Counted from the stretch's first letter, positions 1 to 6,159 are shown. The stretch: DNA of 6,159 nucleotides from CAYWNK01 sp047639615 (GCA_047639615.1 JBLIOL010000316.1:1-6159); one strand, 5' to 3'. Notes: generated by a model from the letters alone, not told the origin. A program made the numbers and translations.

Positions 1-2960
1 GGCTCGATCTTGAAGCGACGCAGTAGTTCGCCCAAGGAACGGTCCGTCGCAATGCCCTCGCGCCAGGCCCGTTCGTGGCGCTCGAAGGTGGCTACCAACG
101 TTCCGCGAGCACGATCCGCGCTTAGAGCTTCCTCACCGGCAGCCAAAATCGCCGCCCTACCCGTTCGCCACCAGATACTTCCGGCGGGAGAGACGGGTGG
201 CTTCTTGCCAGCAGCGGCGCGCGCCCAGGCGAACTGCGCCTGCTCCATGCGCCCCTCAAGTTCGAGGGCCCAGGCGGCGGACTCGAGCTGCACGGCGGTT
301 CCGAGGTTGGTGGGTGAATAGGTGGGGATGCCGTCCTTCAGAAAGCCCTCCACCGTGCTCACCACTTGAGCGAGGCGCTCAGCCCTAGGGTAGCCATCTT
401 GGACCAGCTGCTGGCACGCAGCGGCTAGACCGTCCAGCTGCCCAAGCTCCAAGCGCGACTGGTAGAGAGACATGAGCGTGACCTCGGAAGGCCGACATTG
501 CTGTGCCCGCTCAAAGTCCTCGGCGGCTTCCTCGAAGGATCCCTCCGCGGCGTGAATCAGGCCCAGCAGATGATGCATCTTGCCGGTCCAAGGCGACTCG
601 TCCCGCACCACCAAGAGTGACTCAAGGGCCTCATCTATCGCCCCCCGATTGAATAGCTGCTCCGCGATGTGAAGCCGCGCGCCCACCATCGCTTCTTCGC
701 CGGAGAGCACTTCTTCGCCGGAGAGGAGGTCCTGCGCTAGGTCCATGGCCGCCTCCGGGCCCTCATGCCTGCCCACGAAGCCCAGTAGCTCGGCCACGTG
801 CTGCTCTTTGTCCGGACTCAGCTCGTGGGCTAGCCAAAAGTCCTCGTTAGCCGCCTCGAAATCTCCGCGTGCCTCCGCCAGCTGCGCCCGAAGGCGCGCA
901 AGCTTGGCGAAGTCGCCATCGTTCTCACAGGCCGCACGCGCGGCGGCGAGAGCTTCCACTAGGGCCTGCGGATTCGGATCTACGCTGGCAAACCTCGCCA
1001 GGTTGCGTGCCGCCGCAACCCCGTGGGGATTCAGCTCGAGCGCGTGCCGATAAATGGCCACGCCGGCATCCTGATCCACCGCCTGCAGGGTCTTGCCGGC
1101 CAGCAGCTGCACGCCGTAGTGATCTGGCCAGCCTTGCAGCATGGCCTTGGCCAGACGCAGGGTCCAGGCGTCGCTCGGTGCGTGCGAGAGCGCGTCCGCT
1201 AGGGCGACGTAGTAGAAGGCGTAGCTTGGACTTGGCTGAAGCAAGGCCTGCAGCAAGTGCTCCACGGCAACAGGGAAAGACTCGGAGCGCCCCTGATGAC
1301 CTCGGAAGAGCTCAAGAGTGCCGAGCAGGAAATGCTCACGGCCTAACTGGGGCGCGGGAATCTGAGCCTCGATAGCCTCGGCGCTCTCCCAATCCCCATT
1401 CCAGCGGTGGGCCTCGGCTCGCACCCACTGCAGTTCCGGGGACAGGTCATCCTGGTACCCATCCAATACGGTCAAGGCAGCTTCAGCCTCGCCCTCGGAG
1501 ATGTACGCGAGGGCCAGACCAGCCCGAGCGAGCACGTCGGTAGGAACCAGGGCTAGGGCCTCGTCGAAGGCATCCCTAGCACTACCGCGGCGCAGCTCGC
1601 TCAATTCGCCGTAGCCCAGCTCGATCCAGTCCTGACTAGATTCCTTCAGGATGGTCTCATGTCCCGTGCGGATGTCGCTCCAACTAGCTGCGAGGAATCC
1701 GCCCAGGCTAGTCGCGGTCAAGCTCGCCATGAGCAGCAGACTGCCAACCAAGGCCAAACTCGGGTGGCGCCCGATCCAGAGCCTCAGGCGGCGTGTCGCG
1801 GAAGGCGGACGCGCCACGATTGGGCGATGTTGTCGGACAGCGGCCAAGTCCTCTGCCAAGGCCTGCGCGCTCTCGTAACGCTGATCCGGTTCGCGCGCCA
1901 TGGCCGTGGCCACCACCACCGCCAGGTCGCGGGAGACATGCTTGTTGAGCCGCCGCAGGTCGGGCGCATCGTGTTCGATGATGGAGCGGAAGAGCAACTC
2001 TCGGGTCGCGCCTTCGAAGGGCCGCTTCAGGCAGAGACTCTCGAAGAGCGCCACGCCCAAGCCGTAGATGTCCACGCGTGCATCCGTGTTGGGCGCCGAA
2101 ACAGCGAGGCGCTCCGGAGCCAAGTACGCGGGCGTGCCGGAGAGGCCCTCGCTCACGGAACCCTCCTCGCTTTCGAGGTCGTGGGCCAAACCGAAGTCCA
2201 CGAGCACCGGCTGCCCCTTCGGGTCCACCAGAATGTTGCCGGGCTTGATGTCACGGTGCAACACGCCACGCTCGTGCGCATGCTGCAAGGCCAAGGCCGT
2301 GGTCTCGAAGAACGCCACCAATCGCTGGACCTGATCGCGTCCGCTGGCGGGCAGGCTCAGACTCTCCCTGGGAGGCAGTTCAGCGCGCCCGCGGCGGATC
2401 AAGGTTCCAAGGCTCGCCCCTTCGATGAACTGCATGGCCACGAAGGGCACACCTTCGATCTGATCGGCCTCGAAGACCGTGCAGATGCCCGCATGGCTCA
2501 TGCGCGAAGAGACGCGCGCCTCCAGCTGCAAGCGCTCGAAACCGCGCGAGGACAGACGCCCCACCATGGTCAGAGTCTTGAGCGCGACCTTGCGCCCGAT
2601 GCGCTCGTCCTCAGCCAGCCAGACCTCGCCCTGCCCTCCGCGGCCCAGTTCCTCCAGCAGCAGGTAAGGCCCAAAGCGCATACCGATGCCCGTATGCACG
2701 GACGGTTCGCCAGCGTTTTCCCCGTCCGCATCGGTGCGACCGCGGCGCCCCCAAGTCTCGCTGGTATTGGTCTTGGTGCTGTTGGTGACCGTGCTCTCCG
2801 GATCGGGCGTATCGCCGCTGACCAGCAAGTACTGCTCGCGCACGATGCGCTCATGGCCCGGATAGAAACGGCTGTATTCCTCGATGGTCAGGGCACGGCC
2901 CTGGGCCCAATCCTCAGCGTAGCGTTGGAGGAAGGCGTTGATTGTAGTCTGACGGTCCAT
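1..2960 (-). CDS. Transmembrane Ser/Thr protein kinase with C-terminal TPR-like repeats (3' end outside window)
   Basis: This is a PknB-type (Hanks) kinase that phosphorylates Ser/Thr on target proteins. The start ATG is at 2958-2960, with an in-frame TAA 24 nt upstream, and 986 codons are open to the window edge. Residues 1-47 form a short helical N-terminus of the sort seen on planctomycete kinases, and 48-95 a Ser/Thr-rich linker. The kinase domain spans about 96-375 and looks fully active: glycine loop GRGGQGEV (106-113), VALK lysine K128, probable helix-C glutamate E147, catalytic loop HRDIKPGN with D237, DFG at 255-257, GTPAYLAPE at 275-283, DIYGLG at 297-302 and the subdomain XI arginine R361. 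One hydrophobic span lies at about 402-426. The rest, more than 550 residues, is helical and TPR-like, for example around 447-487, 567-605, 627-648 and 790-826. Topology should place the kinase in the cytoplasm and the TPR region across the membrane. It follows a sigma factor gene by 82 nt, so the two are probably co-transcribed. No Shine-Dalgarno sequence precedes the start. Kinase assignment is very secure; the target is unknown. Confidence 0.95.
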   Translation of the reverse strand, partial: MDRQTTINAFLQRYAEDWAQGRALTIEEYSRFYPGHERIVREQYLLVSGDTPDPESTVTNSTKTNTSETWGRRGRTDADGENAGEPSVHTGIGMRFGPYLLLEELGRGGQGEVWLAEDERIGRKVALKTLTMVGRLSSRGFERLQLEARVSSRMSHAGICTVFEADQIEGVPFVAMQFIEGASLGTLIRRGRAELPPRESLSLPASGRDQVQRLVAFFETTALALQHAHERGVLHRDIKPGNILVDPKGQPVLVDFGLAHDLESEEGSVSEGLSGTPAYLAPERLAVSAPNTDARVDIYGLGVALFESLCLKRPFEGATRELLFRSIIEHDAPDLRRLNKHVSRDLAVVVATAMAREPDQRYESAQALAEDLAAVRQHRPIVARPPSATRRLRLWIGRHPSLALVGSLLLMASLTATSLGGFLAASWSDIRTGHETILKESSQDWIELGYGELSELRRGSARDAFDEALALVPTDVLARAGLALAYISEGEAEAALTVLDGYQDDLSPELQWVRAEAHRWNGDWESAEAIEAQIPAPQLGREHFLLGTLELFRGHQGRSESFPVAVEHLLQALLQPSPSYAFYYVALADALSHAPSDAWTLRLAKAMLQGWPDHYGVQLLAGKTLQAVDQDAGVAIYRHALELNPHGVAAARNLARFASVDPNPQALVEALAAARAACENDGDFAKLARLRAQLAEARGDFEAANEDFWLAHELSPDKEQHVAELLGFVGRHEGPEAAMDLAQDLLSGEEVLSGEEAMVGARLHIAEQLFNRGAIDEALESLLVVRDESPWTGKMHHLLGLIHAAEGSFEEAAEDFERAQQCRPSEVTLMSLYQSRLELGQLDGLAAACQQLVQDGYPRAERLAQVVSTVEGFLKDGIPTYSPTNLGTAVQLESAAWALELEGRMEQAQFAWARAAAGKKPPVSPAGSIWWRTGRAAILAAGEEALSADRARGTLVATFERHERAWREGIATDRSLGELLRRFKIE
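690..725 (-). repeat. 18-bp in-frame tandem duplication in the kinase C-terminal region
   Basis: Two adjacent 18-bp units (690-707 and 708-725) differ at one base (G at 691, A at 709). In the kinase they encode LSGEEV followed by LSGEEA (residues 746-757). The insertion adds six residues between helical segments and keeps the frame. It looks like a recent small duplication in a loop. Confidence 0.8.
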
Positions 2961-3042
2961 TGGCAAGTGCGGGTGCGAGGCTTAGACCACGATGTCTGTG
3001 GCCTCGAATTGAGGACAGGCAATCCCCGATTATCGCCGATTT
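2961..3042 (-). other. Short gap between sigma factor and kinase genes
   Basis: These 82 nt separate the sigma factor stop from the kinase start on the same strand. I see only weak 4-5 bp inverted repeats, no T-tract and so no convincing terminator. There is no Shine-Dalgarno match before the kinase ATG. The simplest reading is an intra-operon spacer, though an internal promoter cannot be excluded. Confidence 0.4.
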
Positions 3043-3687
3043 CTAGGGAGCTACCAATTCGTCGAAGACGCTGTTGGGCAGGGCCGCGCGCAGGCGCTCT
3101 AGGGCGCGCCGGTAACGATGGGAGACCGTATTGGGAAGCTCGCCCAAGAGCTCCGCAACCTCGCCGTTGGGCCGCCCTTCGATCCCGCGCAGAATTACAA
3201 CCGTGCGGTCGGACTCATCCAGCGCTTCGAGCCCGGTTCGAATCGCCAAGGACCGTTCCTGCTTGCAGGCGCGACTGATGGCGCCCGTCATGCTGGCGGA
3301 AAGCTCGTCCTCAAAGCGCGGTCCCCCAAGCTCATCCGATCCGCCACGAGCGCTCTCCCGGAAGAAGCGCCTGATACGGTTGTTGGCCACGTTCTGCACC
3401 ACGCTGGCCATGTAGCGCAGGAGCACCGGCGTGTAGCGTCCTTCCCTGGGAACGATGTCCCCGAGCTTGGGCATGGAAATCAACCAAGCCTCCGCCACCA
3501 CATCCTCCACATCGATGCGCGCACCCACCACGGGTCCTAGGCGGTAGACCGCCTGAGCCTGCAGCAAGGGCGAGAAGCGCTCGAATACCCAACCCAGACT
3601 CTCCGTATCCCCACCCGTCGCACGGCGCACATGCAACGTGGTCAACTCAGGGTCGGATTCACTGTCCGGAGTAGGGAAATCAGTCAC
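3043..3687 (-). CDS. ECF-type RNA polymerase sigma factor (kinase-associated)
   Basis: This 214-residue protein has the two-domain layout of extracytoplasmic-function sigma factors, which direct core RNA polymerase to a small set of promoters. Sigma region 2 spans roughly residues 24-110; its core-binding helix reads DVEDVVAEAWL (59-69) and keeps the usual acidic residues D59, E61, D62 and E66. A basic stretch NNRIRRFFR (102-110) ends region 2. After a charged linker, sigma region 4 spans about 150-203, with a helix-turn-helix in GEVAELLGELPNTVSHRYRR (175-194). The start is GTG at 3685-3687; an in-frame TAG at 3706-3708 rules out much extension and no ATG lies between. No anti-sigma gene is adjacent. 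Instead a large Ser/Thr kinase follows in the same direction, the arrangement known from planctomycete ECF-STK groups, suggesting control through phosphorylation. The exact ECF group cannot be assigned by eye. An alternative reading as a regulator with only a sigma-like fold is unlikely because both domains are intact. Confidence 0.9.
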   Translation of the reverse strand: MTDFPTPDSESDPELTTLHVRRATGGDTESLGWVFERFSPLLQAQAVYRLGPVVGARIDVEDVVAEAWLISMPKLGDIVPREGRYTPVLLRYMASVVQNVANNRIRRFFRESARGGSDELGGPRFEDELSASMTGAISRACKQERSLAIRTGLEALDESDRTVVILRGIEGRPNGEVAELLGELPNTVSHRYRRALERLRAALPNSVFDELVAP

Positions 3688-3844
3688 ACAGCCAAGTGTA
3701 GCAGCCTAGACGGGCATGGCAGCTCCCCTAGCCAGGCGACCCATCCAGGGACAGTCGCGCCTCCTTCCATAGCAAATTCCCAGGCTAGCCCGTATTAATG
3801 GGGCACCTGCCGGCATTGACTCCTAGCGAACCGCTACCCATTCC
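3688..3844. promoter_or_regulatory. Divergent intergenic region between sigma factor and secreted-protein genes
   Basis: These 157 bp must contain the promoters for the leftward sigma-kinase pair and, most simply, for the rightward secreted protein-sulfatase pair. Rightward, a TATTAA box (3793-3798) and a TTGACT box (3816-3821) are visible, but neither has a well-placed partner element, so no promoter is called. Leftward, the sense strand has AAGGAGG (complement of 3760-3766) and a 12-codon ORF from 3744 to a TAG at 3706. Neither downstream gene has a Shine-Dalgarno sequence immediately before its start. The regulatory role is inferred from gene orientation, not from a recognised motif. Confidence 0.4.
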
Positions 3845-4693
3845 ATGAACATTTCGCCCCTCGCCCTGGGCCTCGGCCTGTGCGCCCTCGCCCTCCCCGC
3901 CTCCGCTCAGAACGATGAGTGCGTGGGTGCTGTGCCCCTCACCAACGGCACGACGATCTACAACACGAATGCGGCAACGAACAGCCAGCCCAATTGGCCC
4001 TGCGCTGGCGGCGGCGGCTCGGACATTTGGTTCAGCTACCTGGCCTACGGCGGCCCGGTTGAGATCCAGCTCTGCGGTAGCAACTACGACACCGCCATTC
4101 AGGTCTTCAGCGGCACCTGTGGCTCCCTGACTTCGATCACCTGCAACGACGATTCCTGCGGCTTGGATTCGGCGATCAACTTCAACAGTGTCGCCGGTCA
4201 GACCTACTACGTGCGCATCGGTGGCTACTCCAGTTCCTCCGGCGACGGCATCATCAACCTGACCGACGCGGGTCCTCAAGACATCGGCAGCAACTACTGC
4301 ATGGCCGTCCCGAACAGCACGGGCCAAGCGGGCGAGATGTCCGCCTTCGGTACGCAGAACGCCATCGACAACGACGTGACCCTGAACGCGACGATGCTGC
4401 CCGCCAACCAGTTCGGCTACTTCATCGCCAGCATGACCCCGGACTTCATTCCGAACCCGGGCGGCAGCATGGGCAACCTGTGCGTCTCCGGCTCCATCGG
4501 TCGCTTGGTCAACCAAATCGGCGCCACCACCGGCGGCGAGTTCAGCATCAGCCTGGACCTGACCAGCATCCCTCAGCCGCCTATGGGCACGCACTCGGTC
4601 GCGGCCGGCGAGACCTGGCACTTCCAGTTCTGGCACCGGGACGCAGGTGGTACCAACAACTTCACCGACGGACTCGCGATCCTCTTCAACTGA
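3845..4693 (+). CDS. Secreted two-domain beta-rich protein, lysine-free, function unknown
   Basis: This 282-residue protein starts with a signal peptide (residues 1-21, ending ALPASA before Q22). The hydrophobic core begins almost at once and the n-region has no Lys or Arg, which is unusual. Residues 23-139 resemble the pre-peptidase C-terminal (PPC)-like beta-sandwich: they begin NDECVGAVPL, carry SDIWFSY (59-65) and a segment of type DTAIQVFSGTCG (82-93), and end with GQTYYVRIGGY (118-128). Residues 147-282 form a second module opening with SNYCMAVPNSTGQAG and closing with ETWHFQFWHRDA and a FTDGLAI strand; I associate this module with large planctomycete secretomes, from memory only. Eight cysteines lie in the mature part (26, 53, 77, 92, 100, 105, 152, 213), compatible with disulfides outside the cytoplasm. 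There are no catalytic residues I recognise. The whole protein has no lysine, three arginines and about 20 acidic residues. An in-frame TAG at 3824-3826 supports this start. A sulfatase follows 55 nt downstream and may be co-transcribed. Confidence 0.85.
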   Translation: MNISPLALGLGLCALALPASAQNDECVGAVPLTNGTTIYNTNAATNSQPNWPCAGGGGSDIWFSYLAYGGPVEIQLCGSNYDTAIQVFSGTCGSLTSITCNDDSCGLDSAINFNSVAGQTYYVRIGGYSSSSGDGIINLTDAGPQDIGSNYCMAVPNSTGQAGEMSAFGTQNAIDNDVTLNATMLPANQFGYFIASMTPDFIPNPGGSMGNLCVSGSIGRLVNQIGATTGGEFSISLDLTSIPQPPMGTHSVAAGETWHFQFWHRDAGGTNNFTDGLAILFN

Positions 4694-4702
4694 GCGTGCT
4701 GC

Positions 4703-4750
4703 GTTCCCTGGCCGATCGGGTTCCCTGGCCGATCGGGTTCCCTGGCCGAT
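4703..4750 (+). repeat. Three-copy 17-bp tandem repeat covering the sulfatase start
   Basis: The unit GTTCCCTGGCCGATCGG occurs exactly at 4703-4719 and 4720-4736. A third copy begins at 4737 and matches for 14 bases (to 4750) before diverging, and this divergence creates the ATG of the sulfatase at 4749-4751. The array begins 9 nt after the stop codon of the secreted-protein gene, so it fills nearly all of the intergenic gap. Copies 1 and 2 are identical, which suggests recent expansion. Confidence 0.95.
4712..4736 (+). promoter_or_regulatory. Possible hairpin formed by the repeat copies
   Basis: CCGATCGG at 4712-4719 and 4729-4736 is self-complementary, so the two copies can pair as an 8-bp GC-rich stem with a 9-nt loop. 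The stem ends 12 nt before the sulfatase ATG. There is no T-tract after it, so a classical intrinsic terminator is unlikely. It could influence translation initiation, partial termination or mRNA stability, or be only a by-product of the repeat. No function is shown by the sequence. Confidence 0.35.
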
Positions 4751-6159
4751 GAGTTTCCAACGGATACTCGGTCTAGCCGCTGGGCTTGGAGCCTGTCTCC
4801 TGCTCGGTTGCCGGACCACGGCCAGTGGAACGCCGCCAAACGTCCTCTTCATCGCTATCGATGATCTGAGGCCGGAATTGGGCTGTTATGGGGTGGAGCA
4901 CGCCCGCTCGCCCAACCTCGACCGCTTCGCGAGCACGGCCCTGGTCTTCACGAGGCACTACGCGAACTCGCCCTCCTGCGGGCCTTCACGCTACGCGCTG
5001 CTCACCGGCCGCAGCCCGCGAACCTCCGGCGTCACGCGCAACAACCAGGCCCTCTACCAGGGGCAGGCTAAACTTTCCCTGGACCCGGGCGCCGGCGTGC
5101 AATCCCTGCCGGAACTCTTCCGCGCGAACGGCTACCACACGAGCCTGATCGGGAAGATTTCTCACACGCCGGACGGCAAGGTCTTCGCCTACGACGGCAG
5201 CGGCGATGGACATGCGGAGCTACCGGGCGCATGGGATGAGTACGCCACCCCCACCGGCGAATGGGACCGGGGCTGGGGCGCCTTCTTCGCCTACGCCGGC
5301 GGCCGGCACCGGGAGGATGGCCAGGGCTACGCGCCGCTGATGGAGTTCACCGCCGAACGGGACACGGACCTGCCAGACGGCCAGATGGCGCAGCGCGCCG
5401 TGCAGCAGTTGCGCAACATGGCCGAGAGCGATCAGCCCTTCTTCCTAGGCCTCGGATTCTTCAAGCCGCACCTGCCTTTCGTGGCCACGCGCGCGGACTG
5501 GGCGGCGATGCAGTCCGTAGAGCTGCCTGCCCCGCCTGCGCCCGAACGAACCGAGAGCGCCTACCAGCATGGCAGCGGCGAGTTCTTCCGCTACCAAAAC
5601 GAGTTCGAGCAGGCCCGCAAGCCAAGCCCCGCCGAGCAAGTGGATGTGCGCCGTGCCTACGCGGCTTGCGTGCGCTTCGTGGATCGCCAAGTAGGCCTAG
5701 TGCTCGACGAGTTGGAGCGCTTGGGCCTGGCCGAGAACACCATCGTGGTTGTCTGGGGCGACCACGGTTGGCACCTGGGCGACTCCGCCATGTGGGGCAA
5801 GCACACGCCCCATGAGCGCGCCCTACGCAGCGCCTTGATCGTGCGCGCCCCGGGCGCCCTCGCTGGGGCGAGCACCCCCGCCCTGACCGAGGCCATCGAC
5901 CTACTACCCACTTTGGCGGAGCTCGCTGGCCTGCCCGAGCGGCGCATGCGCTGGCCCATGGACGGCATCAGCCAAGCCCCCGTGCTGCGCGGCCAGGTGC
6001 CGTCCGTGCGCGAACTGGCTGTATCCCATTGGGGCAAGGTGCGCTCCGTGCGCTCGACCGAGTTCCGCGCCATCGCCAGCGTGGATGGCTCTGGGGCGAG
6101 CTCCAAGCTGGAGTTGTACGCCGAAGCCGCCGGCGAGGACCCCACCCGGAACCTTGCCG
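4749..6159 (+). CDS. Type I sulfatase lipoprotein, iduronate-2-sulfatase-like (3' end outside window)
   Basis: Sulfatases of this family hydrolyse sulfate esters, here probably on a sulfated polysaccharide, using a formylglycine made from an active-site Cys. The signal sequence ends in a lipobox LLLGC with C21, so the protein should be lipid-anchored in the envelope. The N-terminal metal site reads NVLFIAIDDLRPELGCYG (31-48; D38, D39). The active-site motif CGPSR (77-81) followed by LLTGR is the Cys-type sulfatase signature and would need a formylglycine-generating enzyme or anaerobic maturase encoded elsewhere. Further expected residues are GK with K136 and H139, FFKPHLPF with K239 and H241, the second metal site GDHGWHLGD (337-345; D338, H339) and WGK with K351. 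The pattern DDLRP, KPHLPF and DHGW with GK resembles iduronate-2-sulfatase more than arylsulfatase A; substrate remains uncertain. 470 codons are visible, and the LELYAEAAG...RNLA region is the usual near-terminal motif, so perhaps only a few tens of residues are missing. The ATG has no Shine-Dalgarno sequence and lies in a tandem repeat. Confidence 0.95.
   Translation, partial: MSFQRILGLAAGLGACLLLGCRTTASGTPPNVLFIAIDDLRPELGCYGVEHARSPNLDRFASTALVFTRHYANSPSCGPSRYALLTGRSPRTSGVTRNNQALYQGQAKLSLDPGAGVQSLPELFRANGYHTSLIGKISHTPDGKVFAYDGSGDGHAELPGAWDEYATPTGEWDRGWGAFFAYAGGRHREDGQGYAPLMEFTAERDTDLPDGQMAQRAVQQLRNMAESDQPFFLGLGFFKPHLPFVATRADWAAMQSVELPAPPAPERTESAYQHGSGEFFRYQNEFEQARKPSPAEQVDVRRAYAACVRFVDRQVGLVLDELERLGLAENTIVVVWGDHGWHLGDSAMWGKHTPHERALRSALIVRAPGALAGASTPALTEAIDLLPTLAELAGLPERRMRWPMDGISQAPVLRGQVPSVRELAVSHWGKVRSVRSTEFRAIASVDGSGASSKLELYAEAAGEDPTRNLA

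Noticed and set aside
3001..3020. Small inverted repeat between sigma factor and kinase genes as a terminator
   Set aside because: The stem is only 4-5 bp and no T-tract follows on the transcribed strand, so it does not support termination.
1659..3278. 539-codon plus-strand open frame
   Set aside because: It lies opposite the kinase gene and extends across the gap into the end of the sigma gene. The minus strand here encodes a complete set of kinase motifs, while this frame gives low-complexity Arg/Ala/His-rich sequence with no recognisable domain. It is an antisense shadow of high-GC coding DNA.
3793..3821. TATTAA (3793-3798) and TTGACT (3816-3821) as promoter boxes for the secreted-protein gene
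   Set aside because: TATTAA lacks a good -35 element at the right distance, and TTGACT has no -10 box before the start codon. They are too weak to call.
4703..4750. Repeat array as a CRISPR or insertion-sequence end
   Set aside because: The copies are directly adjacent with no spacers, there are only three, and no transposase or cas gene is nearby. It is a simple tandem repeat.
3785..4852. 355-codon minus-strand open frame
   Set aside because: It runs antisense to the secreted-protein gene, the repeat array and the start of the sulfatase. Both plus-strand genes have signal peptides and recognisable domains, and the antisense product is repetitive Val/Ala/Gly/Asp-rich sequence typical of a shadow.
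5657..6145. 162-codon minus-strand open frame
   Set aside because: It is antisense to the sulfatase segment that includes the GDHGW metal site, and its product is Ser/Arg/Thr-rich without any motif.

Overview
The window looks like chromosomal DNA of a high-GC member of the Planctomycetota. Three features point there: a GTG-started ECF-type sigma factor directly upstream of a very large membrane-anchored Ser/Thr kinase with TPR repeats; a secreted two-domain beta-rich protein of a kind I associate with that phylum; and a type I sulfatase lipoprotein. Planctomycetes are known for ECF/kinase gene pairs and for many sulfatases. This phylum call is inference from gene content, because no rRNA or other marker is present. 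No RNA gene, insertion sequence, CRISPR array or phage gene was seen.

Layout: the window is two divergent pairs around a 157-bp intergenic region (3688-3844). To the left, on the minus strand, is a sigma factor (3043-3687), then 82 nt, then a Ser/Thr kinase-TPR protein (start 2960) that runs off the left edge after 986 visible codons. To the right, on the plus strand, is a lysine-free secreted protein (3845-4693), then 55 nt made mostly of a 17-bp tandem repeat, then a sulfatase lipoprotein (start 4749) that runs off the right edge after 470 codons, probably close to its natural end. The kinase and sulfatase are open to the window edges, and each was translated by hand across its whole visible length without an internal stop.

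How the genes may work together: the left pair reads as a signalling unit. The kinase has a cytoplasmic catalytic domain, one membrane span and a long C-terminal TPR-like region, and probably acts with or on the sigma factor in place of a classical anti-sigma factor, since no anti-sigma gene is visible. The right pair reads as an exported unit, with a sulfatase of the iduronate-2-sulfatase type attached to the envelope and a secreted protein of unknown function. Whether the sigma factor controls the divergent pair is an open question that the sequence alone does not answer.

The least ordinary features are the three-copy 17-bp repeat whose last copy contains the sulfatase start codon and whose first two copies can pair into a hairpin, the complete absence of lysine from the secreted protein, and the lack of Shine-Dalgarno sequences in front of all four genes. 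I did not find a clear case for a wholly new multi-gene system.
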